A stretch of 64,000 nucleotides of DNA from Pseudomonadota bacterium (GTDB taxonomy: Bacteria > Desulfobacterota > Syntrophobacteria > Syntrophobacterales > Syntrophobacteraceae): the NCBI GenBank assembly GCA_023442755.1, contig JAEZXS010000073.1, positions 1 through 64,000 of the forward strand, in the 5' to 3' direction. Below, in pieces: positions 18,225-26,025 of the stretch. Under the pieces are notes generated by a model. It ran no database searches and was not told the origin of the DNA. It saw only the letters and a program-made list of their open reading frames with translations. The position numbers and the translations under genes were made by a program. Within the stretch, counting starts at the first letter, position 1. Each line of letters starts with the position of its first letter.

Positions 18225-19700
18225 ATGACTTCAATGGAAATGGCCGGTTTTCCGATCCTGACGGCAATACTCATGTCGACGGTTCTCGGGTTGCTCTCCA
18301 TCCTGTTTATCCCGGCGGAGAAAACAAAACTGATAAAACAGGTGAGCCTCGGCTGGGCGACGGTCGGGCTAGTCCTTTGCGTTTGGCTCTACTTCGCCTT
18401 CGACTGGCACAAGGGCGGGCTCCAGTTCGCGGAACGGATCCTCTGGGTCAAAAGCCTCGGCATCTACTGGTTCAACGCCGTTGACGGTCTCAACGTGCCC
18501 ATGCTGCTCCTGACGGCCGTCGTGCTGTTTACGGCGGTCTGGACGATGTGGGAGCTGGAATACCGCGTAAAAGAATTCTTTGCCCTCATCTACCTGCTCG
18601 TTGCGGGCGTCTACGGCGTCTTCATGTCGATGGATCTTTTCTGGATCTTCGTCTGGTACGACGTTTCGCTCTTCCCAATGTATCCCTTAATCGCAATCTG
18701 GGGCAGCACGCGGAAAGAGTACGGCGCAATGAAGCTGACCCTCTACCTGCTTGCCGGAAGCGCGCTCATCCTTCCCGCCATCCTCTACCTCTGGGTGCAG
18801 GGCGGGGCGCACACCTTCGACCTGTTCGAACTGCAGAGGATCGGGTTCAATTCCTTCGACCAGAAGCTGACCTTCCTGATGCTCTACCTCGGTTTCGGCA
18901 TCCTCGCCGCGGTCTGGCCGTTCCATACATGGTCGCCCGTCGGCCACGTTGCGGCTCCGACGGCGGTGAGCATGATCCACGCGGGCGTTCTCATGAAGCT
19001 CGGTGCGTACGGCATTCTGCGTATCGCCATGACCCTGTGTCCGGAAGGGCTTGCGTACTGGTCCAACCTGATGGCGCTGCTTGCATGCATCGGCATCGTA
19101 TACGGAGCGCTGGTCGGCCTGGCGCAGACGGATTTGAAATACGTCATCGGCTACTCGAGCGTTTCCCACATGGGAATGGTCGGCCTCGGGCTTGCCACAA
19201 TGACGGTGAGCGGCATTAACGGCGCGGTCTTCCAGATGTTTGCCCACGGCGTCATGACGGCCCTGTTCTTCTCGTCGGTCGGCTACATCTACGATCGCAC
19301 CCACACGAAGCTGATTCCCGAACTTGGCGGCCTCTCGAAAACCATGCCTGTTGCCTCGGCCTTCTTCATCATTGCGGCCCTGGCCGGCATCGGCGTTCCG
19401 CTCATGGCCAGCTTCTGGGCGGAACTGCTGGTCTTCATCGCGGCGGTGTCCAAATTCCCCGTCGGCGGCATTGCGGCCATGGTGGGCCTTATCATAAGCG
19501 CCCTGTTCATGTTGCGCGTCGTGCAGAGGACCTTCTACGGTGAGAAGAACGTAAGGTGGGAACACATCCCGGATGTCAACGGATTCATGGCAGTACCGAG
19601 GATAATCCTGGTGAGCGTAATCATCTTCTTCGGGCTGTTCCCGAGCTTTATGCTCAATATTATCCAGAGCGCCGTCGTGCCTTTCGTGAAGGGATTTTAG
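18225..19700 (+). CDS. nuoM: NADH-quinone oxidoreductase subunit M
   Basis: A 491-residue antiporter-like proton pump subunit with the lysine and glutamate path in SLFPMYPLIAIWG and GYSSVSHMGMVGLG, and the HTWSPVGHVAAPTAVSM segment. The longer-than-usual 173 bp gap to nuoN contains a copy of a dispersed palindromic repeat. Confidence 0.95.
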   Translation: MTSMEMAGFPILTAILMSTVLGLLSILFIPAEKTKLIKQVSLGWATVGLVLCVWLYFAFDWHKGGLQFAERILWVKSLGIYWFNAVDGLNVPMLLLTAVVLFTAVWTMWELEYRVKEFFALIYLLVAGVYGVFMSMDLFWIFVWYDVSLFPMYPLIAIWGSTRKEYGAMKLTLYLLAGSALILPAILYLWVQGGAHTFDLFELQRIGFNSFDQKLTFLMLYLGFGILAAVWPFHTWSPVGHVAAPTAVSMIHAGVLMKLGAYGILRIAMTLCPEGLAYWSNLMALLACIGIVYGALVGLAQTDLKYVIGYSSVSHMGMVGLGLATMTVSGINGAVFQMFAHGVMTALFFSSVGYIYDRTHTKLIPELGGLSKTMPVASAFFIIAALAGIGVPLMASFWAELLVFIAAVSKFPVGGIAAMVGLIISALFMLRVVQRTFYGEKNVRWEHIPDVNGFMAVPRIILVSVIIFFGLFPSFMLNIIQSAVVPFVKGF

Positions 19701-19738
19701 TAGGTTCGTAAACTTGGTTTGAACGGCGCAATAACGTT

Positions 19739-19832
19739 CGTCATCCCCGAGCGGGCCCGAATCCAGCTGTTTTTCAGAGGCTGAAACCACTGGACCCCTC
19801 ACGCGAGTTCGCGTGATTTCGCCGGGGCGACG
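19739..19832 (-). repeat. Dispersed palindromic repeat, shortened copy inside the nuo operon
   Basis: Begins CGTCATCCCC and ends GCCGGGGCGACG, with a central TCACGCGAGTTCGCGTGA hairpin and the CTGGACCCCTCACGCG segment shared with the copies at 23230-23396 and 41363-41530. It has the orientation of the 41-kb copy. It lies between nuoM and nuoN without separating the genes functionally. Confidence 0.8.
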
Positions 19833-19873
19833 ATTCAACGCTACCTGCCGGAGGCGAGGTAAACGGAAACGAG

Positions 19874-21295
19874 ATGACAGACTTTTTCCTTTTCATCCCC
19901 GAGTTGTATTTCATTCTGGTTGCACTGATTTTCTTCATTTTTTCCCTGAAGAAAACGGTCGCTCCCGGTGCGCTCCACAGGTGGGCGCTCGCCCTTGCGG
20001 GCATCGGACTGCTCGTCACTGTGGCCGCGTCGCGCCAGCAGGGAATGCTCTTCTTCGACTGCTACCGCGTCGACCTGTTCAGCCAGGTATTCAAGTTCCT
20101 GCTGGTGTTGGGCACCTTCTGGGTGATCTTTTCGTCCAGCGAACTCAAAGGCATCGATGCGAGGCAGCACGCGGAATTCTATCTTTTCGTCTTCGTCTGC
20201 ACCCTGGCGATGATGATGCTCGTCAGCTCGGTCGAACTCCTGACCATCTACGTCGCCATCGAGCTTTCCTCCTATTCGCTCTACCTGCTCGTGCCCATGC
20301 GCCGGAACGCTGACGAATACGTCGAAACGGGCATCAAGTACTTCATGATCGGCGTGACCGCATCCGCCCTGATGCTCTTCGGCATCAGCCTGCTCTTCGG
20401 TGTCACGCACACCACCTATGTCACCCAGCTCGTACAGGTCCTGCCGGGCGTCATCGGCCAGCCCGCGGCCATAGTCGGCCTCTTGCTGGCGCTTTCCGGG
20501 TTCTTCTTCAAACTGGCCCTGTTCCCGTTCCATATCTGGGCGCCCGACGTGTACCAGGGGGCAGCCAACCAGGTCACGGCCTACATCGCGACCGCGTCGA
20601 AGATGGCCGCCGCCGCGATGATCATCCGCTTCGCCGGCCTTTCCGCCGGCGCAAGCCCCGGGCTGGTCAAGCTCCTCATCGTGCTCTCGATCGCTTCTAT
20701 GACCTTCGGAAACCTCGTCGCACTCATCCAGAAAGACATCAAGAGGCTTCTGGCCTACTCGAGCATCGCCCACGCCGGCTACATCCTGATCGGTATCCTC
20801 TCTCTTTCCGACAGGGGCTATGCCAGTGCGATCTACTACGCCATGGCCTACCTGGTGATGAATTACGCCTGTTTCATGGTCATCATGAAGATAGCCGACG
20901 ACGGCCATAACCTGCAGATAAAGGAACTGGCGGGCCTTCACAAAAGATCGCCCCTGCTGGCGATGACCCTCATGCTCGGTCTTTTCGGCCTGGCGGGAAT
21001 CCCGCCCACAGCCGGCTTTACCGGTAAATTCCTCGTGTTTGCCGCAGCCCTGGAAAAAGGCTACCTTTTCCTCATCATCATCGGTATGATAAACGCCACG
21101 ATCTCGCTCTATTACTATCTGATCGTGATAAAGGCCGCGTACCTGCTCAAACCCGTGACCCCCTATCCCGACATCCGCGTCGATTCCTGGACGCGGTACC
21201 TGAGCATTGCGCTGGTGATCATAATGATCTACCTGGGAATCTTCCCGGACCAGTTCGTGTCGCTTACCGAAGCGGCGGCAAGGACGCTTTTTTAA
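19874..21295 (+). CDS. nuoN: NADH-quinone oxidoreductase subunit N
   Basis: A 473-residue antiporter-like pump subunit with the NuoN segments [35 protein letters not shown] and [14 protein letters not shown]. It is the last gene of the operon. No nuoE, nuoF or nuoG is present on either side, so the window encodes the eleven-subunit form of complex I. Confidence 0.95.
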   Translation: MTDFFLFIPELYFILVALIFFIFSLKKTVAPGALHRWALALAGIGLLVTVAASRQQGMLFFDCYRVDLFSQVFKFLLVLGTFWVIFSSSELKGIDARQHAEFYLFVFVCTLAMMMLVSSVELLTIYVAIELSSYSLYLLVPMRRNADEYVETGIKYFMIGVTASALMLFGISLLFGVTHTTYVTQLVQVLPGVIGQPAAIVGLLLALSGFFFKLALFPFHIWAPDVYQGAANQVTAYIATASKMAAAAMIIRFAGLSAGASPGLVKLLIVLSIASMTFGNLVALIQKDIKRLLAYSSIAHAGYILIGILSLSDRGYASAIYYAMAYLVMNYACFMVIMKIADDGHNLQIKELAGLHKRSPLLAMTLMLGLFGLAGIPPTAGFTGKFLVFAAALEKGYLFLIIIGMINATISLYYYLIVIKAAYLLKPVTPYPDIRVDSWTRYLSIALVIIMIYLGIFPDQFVSLTEAAARTLF

Positions 21296-21320
21296 AGGCA
21301 AATTGGAAGGGCTGAAAAGC

Positions 21321-21381
21321 GCGGGGAAATGATTTCCCCGCACCCCTCAAATGAGGGGGTGTGGGGGCCGAGGGTCCCCAC
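21321..21381 (+). terminator. Triple hairpin at the end of the nuo operon
   Basis: Three consecutive stems follow nuoN: GCGGGGAAA/TTTCCCCGC (21321-21341), ACCCCTC/GAGGGGGT (21342-21360) and GTGGGG/CCCCAC (21361-21381). Only short T-runs follow the last stem, so termination is plausible but not textbook. Confidence 0.6.
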
Positions 21382-21416
21382 GCTTGGTGGTTTTCATCGC
21401 TTTAATGTTGGATGAT

Positions 21417-22292
21417 ATGCAAAAACTGCAAAAAAGCCGGCTGATGCCGGCTTTCCTTTTGGTTCTGCTGCTTGTTCTGGGTCAGGCCGTTCCGGTCCTG
21501 GCGGAGCGGTGGTCGTTCGCGGTCACCTCCGACAGCCGGCATGAATTTGCCGATTACCGGCCGGTGCTCGAACAGATAAAGTCGAACAAGCCCTCAGATC
21601 CCCGGTTTCCCCCCGCGGAATTCATGGCGGCGATTGGCGATCTCGACCCGGTAGCCGAAAACGTTCGCCTGTTCAGGGAAGTTTTCGGGCGGCATTTCCC
21701 TTACGTGCCGGTACGGGGAAATCACGAAATGCCCGTGGATGTGCGCTACATCCTGGACAAGCTCCTGCCTTCGCTCTCCTCGCCGAAGCATCCGGTTGTT
21801 TCATTCGATAAGGCCAGCGTCACTTACCATTGGGACTGGAAAAATATCCGGTTCATCGCCATCGACGATTATGCACCCTATGCGAGAAGTCTCCGTGACG
21901 CCGCGTTCCTGGAATGGGTGGAAAAGGCGATCGTGTCGGCGAAGAAAGCCGATCACGTCTTCCTGGCCTTTCACGAACCGTACGTCCCGGACTGGTCCGG
22001 CGCCGATCCTTTCTGGAGCATGCTGCTCAGGCACAGCGATAAGGTGCGCGCGGTCTTTTGCGCCCACACCCATATTCACACCCGGCGGTACTTCCCGGAT
22101 AATCGCGGCGGAGGTGTGTATCTCGTCAATTCGGGAACGAGCGGGCAGCGCGGCCACAGCGACGGCCGTCTGACCATCGTCGAGGTTTCGGTCGATAAGA
22201 AGGATGTCCTGTTCCGGAGTATCCGGGCGCCCCAGGGGACCAGGATCTTCAAGGCAACCGATCACTGGAAGGCTTCTACTCCGGGAGAATAA
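21417..22292 (+). CDS. Secreted calcineurin-like metallophosphoesterase
   Basis: A protein of about 291 residues starting with a clear signal peptide (hydrophobic stretch PAFLLVLLLVLGQAVPVLA, cleavage after VLA). Metallophosphoesterase motifs follow in order: TSDSRHE, AAIGDLDP, VRGNHEMP, FHEPY and CAHTHIHTR, giving the Asp, His and Asn ligands of a dinuclear metal site. The protein is probably periplasmic. The substrate is unknown. The start is chosen at the ATG at 21417; an in-frame ATG at 21405 is possible, and both lack a strong ribosome-binding site. It follows the nuo terminator and seems monocistronic. Confidence 0.85.
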   Translation: MQKLQKSRLMPAFLLVLLLVLGQAVPVLAERWSFAVTSDSRHEFADYRPVLEQIKSNKPSDPRFPPAEFMAAIGDLDPVAENVRLFREVFGRHFPYVPVRGNHEMPVDVRYILDKLLPSLSSPKHPVVSFDKASVTYHWDWKNIRFIAIDDYAPYARSLRDAAFLEWVEKAIVSAKKADHVFLAFHEPYVPDWSGADPFWSMLLRHSDKVRAVFCAHTHIHTRRYFPDNRGGGVYLVNSGTSGQRGHSDGRLTIVEVSVDKKDVLFRSIRAPQGTRIFKATDHWKASTPGE

Positions 22293-22726
22293 ATCAAATT
22301 CCCCTATATCAATCCCCAATCCTATTCATCTCAAATACAGAAAGAAGAGGGGAGCCGTTAAGGGAAATCCTGCCGCAAAATAATGCTACATTCCTGACGA
22401 TATTCAATCGTATCCGCTACTTGGGCTTTCTGGAGCCAGCCGTGTATGTACGACAGTATTTGCCGCGTACATAGGTTTAGCCGTGAGATTACTCTATTCG
22501 CCGTATTTCAGCAGTTGTCTTCCAATGATATTACAACAACACTGAAAACCATATACGCCTGTAGCTCTCATCAGGGTGCGGCAATATAAATGAGTATTCC
22601 TGCGAAGATGAATATCTTCCGGTCTGGATACTCAAATGAGAGCAAGCCCGATGGCTATCCACGCGTCATTTTCTTTACCCGGCTTACCGCCTCGATCCTT
22701 CCCTATTCAACCAATGGAGAACCGCA
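22293..22726. other. Intergenic region with two inverted repeats
   Basis: About 430 bp without a gene. TATGTACG (22445-22452) is mirrored by CGTACATA (22466-22473), which is operator-like. Further on, a nested structure has GAGTAT (22592-22597) pairing with ATACTC (22628-22633) around an inner perfect stem GAAGAT/ATCTTC (22604-22619). Neither matches a family known to me. Confidence 0.5.
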
Positions 22727-23086
22727 ATGGCAGAGTATTTTCCTTTCTTCTTAGTCTTTGGAATCATCACGGCTTTGCTGGTTATTTACAGTTCTTGCGT
22801 AGCAGGGAGAAATAAAGACCACGAAGTCGCCTGGCTAAAACGGAGCCGCAGGATACGCATGCCTGAAGACGCTTTCCACATGCCGGCTCACGATCTCCAG
22901 CTCTGCGTTTCGTGCGAATGCGTCCACCTTGCGGATATGTGCCCAAGGTGCGGCAGCGAGGTGGTGCTGCCGTTGAGCAGGGTAGTGAAGTCGACCCGGG
23001 GATTCGAATTTCCCATCAAGAAGGACGAAAAGCCCGACAACGTTATTCAGCTCCCGCTGGCCAAGCCTGGGGGCATGTTGTCTTAG
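22727..23086 (+). CDS. Small membrane-anchored zinc-ribbon protein, function unknown
   Basis: A 119-residue protein with one N-terminal transmembrane helix (about residues 5-27). A compact zinc ribbon follows, formed by LCVSCECV and DMCPRCGSEV (two CxxC pairs about 10 residues apart). The charged C-terminal tail would face the cytoplasm. The ATG is preceded by GGAGAACCGCA. It is not recognised as a named family. The intact zinc ligands and good ribosome-binding site argue that it is real. Confidence 0.7.
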   Translation: MAEYFPFFLVFGIITALLVIYSSCVAGRNKDHEVAWLKRSRRIRMPEDAFHMPAHDLQLCVSCECVHLADMCPRCGSEVVLPLSRVVKSTRGFEFPIKKDEKPDNVIQLPLAKPGGMLS

Positions 23087-23229
23087 GGTATTGTCAGGGG
23101 TGGCGGTATGGAATGGCATCCCGCACATGCGGGACCGGCTGGTCACGCGGTGCGCGGGAGCAGGGTGTGCAGGGGATGGCGCCGAGGGCGCCATCCCCTC
23201 GTGCTTTTAGCATCGAGGCTGAAAGCCTC

Positions 23230-23396
23230 TCAGATTGAGTACAAACTCTAAACTCTCGTGATCGTCATTCCGGCGAAATCACGCGTTTCGCGTGAGGAAC
23301 CCAGTGTTTTCAAGCACTTCTGGCCTCCGATGCCTGCCCCGGACCTGATCCGGGGTTCGTCGGGGCGACGGATTGGGGGTTTTTTCAACAGTCTGC
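23230..23396 (+). repeat. Dispersed palindromic (MITE-like) repeat, full copy
   Basis: Near-identical, in inverted orientation, to 41363-41530. The ends are loosely inverted (CAGATTGAG at the left, CAACAGTCTG at the right). The body contains CGTCATTCCGGCGAAATCACG, the hairpin TCACGCGTTTCGCGTGA, and CCCCGGACCTGATCCGGGG. It is flanked by a 15-bp direct repeat GGCTGAAAGCCTCTC at about 23217-23231 and 23399-23413. No open frame is present. Confidence 0.85.
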
Positions 23397-23506
23397 AAGG
23401 CTGAAAGCCTCTCCCACATTGATACATGATTTCTTGCCGGCGATCGAATCATTTGCTGCCAGGTTGCCGGCCATGGGGTAATGCAGGAACCCGGGGTTCC
23501 ATCCGA

Positions 23507-23668
23507 TCACACACGAATCACGTAATTATCCTTCCTCGGCGCCGGCTTGGGAGGTTCGCCGTCGGGGTAGCCAAGGATGCAGGAGCCCACGCCGATGTAA
23601 TCCCCGGTAACGCCCCATTTCTTCAGAAGCGCTTTGCCTTCCTCGGATTCGAACATCTGCCTTTCCCT
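23507..23668 (-). pseudogene. 3' fragment of a nitroreductase gene (duplicated copy)
   Basis: The minus strand reads about 52 codons from RERQMFESEEGKALLKKWG through YPDGEPPKPAPRKDNYVIRV to a stop. This is nearly identical at the DNA level to the last part of the intact nitroreductase gene at 29284-29802 (aligned blocks about 23525-23667 and 29302-29444). The two copies differ in their last six residues (NYVIRV here, KFVVRV there). Homology stops abruptly at 23668, so the N-terminal two thirds are missing. Confidence 0.85.
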
Positions 23669-23840
23669 GTATTCAACGGATCCGGCTGCACGTTCCTCTC
23701 CTCACCCTCAAAGGTAGGGGCTGACAGACACGTGTAGAACCAAAAATTGCGAATTGAGCAAAAGGAAAGTGCTCGGCACTAAAAGAGCCTGGTGCTTTCT
23801 GGCATCTTAGTCTATAGTGCCGCTGCAAAGGAGAAGGCCG
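23669..23840. other. Left edge of the methyltransferase/Vsr island
   Basis: AT content rises here immediately after the nitroreductase fragment. The stretch includes the likely promoter of the methyltransferase gene. No integrase, transposase or tRNA attachment site was seen. Confidence 0.4.
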
Positions 23841-25121
23841 ATGTGCGACAATCAGACATATACATTCATCGACCTCTTTGCCGGCTGTGGTGGATTGAGC
23901 CTCGGTCTGTTCCGGGCCGGTTGGAAAGGTCTGTTTGGAATTGAGAAGGACTCGTTTGCATTCGAAAGCCTGTCATCAAATTTCCTGGGCGAAAACTCAC
24001 GGTTCAGGTACTCTTGGCCTTCTTGGCTGGCAAAAGCACCCGCCAGTATAGATGCCTTTTTGTCGGCACACCGGCTAAAATTGGCTACCCTCGATCCTCC
24101 TTTGGACCTGCTAGTAGGAGGACCCCCCTGCCAAGGCTTTTCCAGTGCTGGACGACGGGATCCGCGTGACCCGCGGAACCAGTTGCTTTCTCTATACCTT
24201 GAAGCTGTCGAGATCCTTCGTCCGCGGTTCATTATGGTCGAGAATGTGCGTGGCATTACGGTCGACTTTGCTGAAGAAAGCAACCCATCGTCAAAGGTAA
24301 ATTATTCCATTGAACTACTCTCAGCATTGTCGAAGGAATACCAGGTCTGGAGCGCTGTCCTTGATGCATCCGATTTTGGGGTGCCGCAAGCTCGCACCCG
24401 CTTTTTTGTGGTGGCGCAGCGGAAGGATATTGATGTTAGATGGCATCCATTCGAAGAACTCAAGGAAAACAGGTCAGCTTATTTAAGGCAAAAAGGCTTG
24501 TTTGGGTACACAACTTCCAGGGCTGCTTTGTCTGATTTGGAAGTGGAGCGTAACGGAAGTATCAGAAGCCGTGATAGCGCTGGATTTCAAGAAATAGCCT
24601 ATATCTCGCCTCTAACTCATTTCCAGAAGCTGATGCGCGATGGTGTGACTGAGGCTCCTCCAGACACCCGTCTGGCCCGCCATAGGCCAGAAATCGTTGA
24701 CCGCTTTAAGCAGATCATCGAGCTCTGCCATCAAAACGGGCACTTAAATACATCTCTGCGAAAAGGTGATAGAGAGCATTTCGGCCTCCGAAAACGGGCA
24801 ACACGAGTATTGGATCCGGATCGCCCTGCGCCAACCATTACAGGCATGCCGGATGACCTTTTGCACTATTCTGAGCCACGCGCTCTAACGGTAAGGGAAA
24901 ATGCGCGCCTCCAGAGCTTCCCGGACTGGTTTCTCTTCAAGGGGAAGTATACCACAGGCGGGCATTTGCGGCGTAAAGAAGTCCCCCGATTTACACAAGT
25001 CGCAAATGCAGTGCCGCCTTTGATAGCCGAGGCTTTAGGCGGAGTAATCTTGTGCCAAGCCAAGCGAGTTGATGCTATCACTGCAGAAAGTTATTCATTG
25101 CGGAACTCACCCCAGAACTAG
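23841..25121 (+). CDS. DNA (cytosine-5) methyltransferase
   Basis: A 426-residue C5 methyltransferase. Motif I is FIDLFAGCGGLSLGL (9-23), motif IV is GGPPCQGFS with the catalytic cysteine C97, motif VI contains ENVRG, motif VIII is QARTRFF, and motifs IX-X end with QVANAVPPLIAEAL. It transfers methyl groups from SAM to cytosine in a specific DNA site that cannot be read from sequence. The start is the ATG at 23841 with AAGGAGA upstream. A Vsr mismatch endonuclease lies at the other end of the same module, which indicates a Dcm/Vsr-type relationship. No restriction endonuclease is seen. Its 3' end overlaps the convergent receiver-domain gene by 44 bp. Confidence 0.93.
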   Translation: MCDNQTYTFIDLFAGCGGLSLGLFRAGWKGLFGIEKDSFAFESLSSNFLGENSRFRYSWPSWLAKAPASIDAFLSAHRLKLATLDPPLDLLVGGPPCQGFSSAGRRDPRDPRNQLLSLYLEAVEILRPRFIMVENVRGITVDFAEESNPSSKVNYSIELLSALSKEYQVWSAVLDASDFGVPQARTRFFVVAQRKDIDVRWHPFEELKENRSAYLRQKGLFGYTTSRAALSDLEVERNGSIRSRDSAGFQEIAYISPLTHFQKLMRDGVTEAPPDTRLARHRPEIVDRFKQIIELCHQNGHLNTSLRKGDREHFGLRKRATRVLDPDRPAPTITGMPDDLLHYSEPRALTVRENARLQSFPDWFLFKGKYTTGGHLRRKEVPRFTQVANAVPPLIAEALGGVILCQAKRVDAITAESYSLRNSPQN

Positions 25122-26025
25122 AAAGGTTTTTCAGTAGCTCCTTAAAAACTATTCGATAATCCAAGAGGTTGCAACGGATTTCTTTCATTGTTGCTGAAGT
25201 GATTGATGCCCCATCACTACCTTCAAAAAACATTGTCCCGTTGTTGCGAACCAGACGTGCATGCGCGAGTTTATTGCGCATCGGGATGATTGCGGACTGA
25301 TATGCGACTAACTTTTCTCGTTCTTCCTTTAATCCATCAAACTGTCCTAAAAGCCTGATAAGGAAACGCAACTTGTGGTCAGCAGTTAACAAGCGATCAC
25401 TTAAAAGATCTTCAATTAATTCTTTCTCCAGCGCAGCTTCAATACCTTTTCCGATCTCCTTGGCATTATCAGTAAGACGAACCTGAGTTTGTCTAAGAAA
25501 TTTCGCTTGACCTTCGGAATCACTTGCATTATGAATTGCCAGCAGACAATCATGCACTGTGATATCAATTTCTGCTGTTGCCCCCATGACTATACCGCGC
25601 ATCTGATCAAGATCGATCACCTTTTTGACTAGCATCTCAAAAACACCCACCACCGTGTCAACCAGATCCTCGCGGCTGGAGCAGTACACACCCTCTATAC
25701 CCTGCTTGTAGGCAAGCTCCCTGAGTTCAACACTGCTTTTTGCAGAATAGAACACGATATCTCGGTATTGTAGGCTCCTTCTTATTGCTTTGAGCGCGGA
25801 ATCCCCCTGAGGACCACCACCAAGGTTGTAATCAACAAGGACTAAGTCAACTTCATCCTGGAACACGCCTTCTTGAAGGATAGATAGCGAATCCTCAACA
25901 TTCTTGGCAGGCCGTGGTTTTAGCTCAAAGCCCTCACCTCGGAGTCTACGAGCAATTCCATCAGAAATGCCTTTGATATAATCGGGCTGGTCATCAATCC
26001 ATAATACATTGAAGTCTAACCTCAC
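25078..26025 (-). CDS. Receiver-domain protein with C-terminal HEPN-like region
   Basis: A 315-residue protein. Residues 1-130 form a response-regulator receiver domain, with the acidic pair D11-D12 (LWIDDQ), the probable phospho-acceptor D65 (LVLVDYN) and S94 in VFYSAK; the usual lysine after the last strand is not obvious. No DNA-binding domain follows. The helical C-terminal half contains MRNKLAHARL, with R250 and H255 matching the R-x4-H signature of HEPN-type ribonuclease or toxin domains. The gene starts inside the stop of the kinase-like ATPase gene (ATGA at 26022-26025), so the two are translationally coupled. I infer a phosphorylation-controlled effector. The HEPN assignment rests on one motif and needs structural support. 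Confidence 0.75.
   Translation of the reverse strand: MRLDFNVLWIDDQPDYIKGISDGIARRLRGEGFELKPRPAKNVEDSLSILQEGVFQDEVDLVLVDYNLGGGPQGDSALKAIRRSLQYRDIVFYSAKSSVELRELAYKQGIEGVYCSSREDLVDTVVGVFEMLVKKVIDLDQMRGIVMGATAEIDITVHDCLLAIHNASDSEGQAKFLRQTQVRLTDNAKEIGKGIEAALEKELIEDLLSDRLLTADHKLRFLIRLLGQFDGLKEEREKLVAYQSAIIPMRNKLAHARLVRNNGTMFFEGSDGASITSATMKEIRCNLLDYRIVFKELLKNLSSSGVSSAMNNFLQ

Noticed and set aside
23426..23737. 103-codon plus-strand frame next to the island
   Set aside because: It is antisense to the nitroreductase 3' fragment and mirrors a similar antisense frame over the intact gene.
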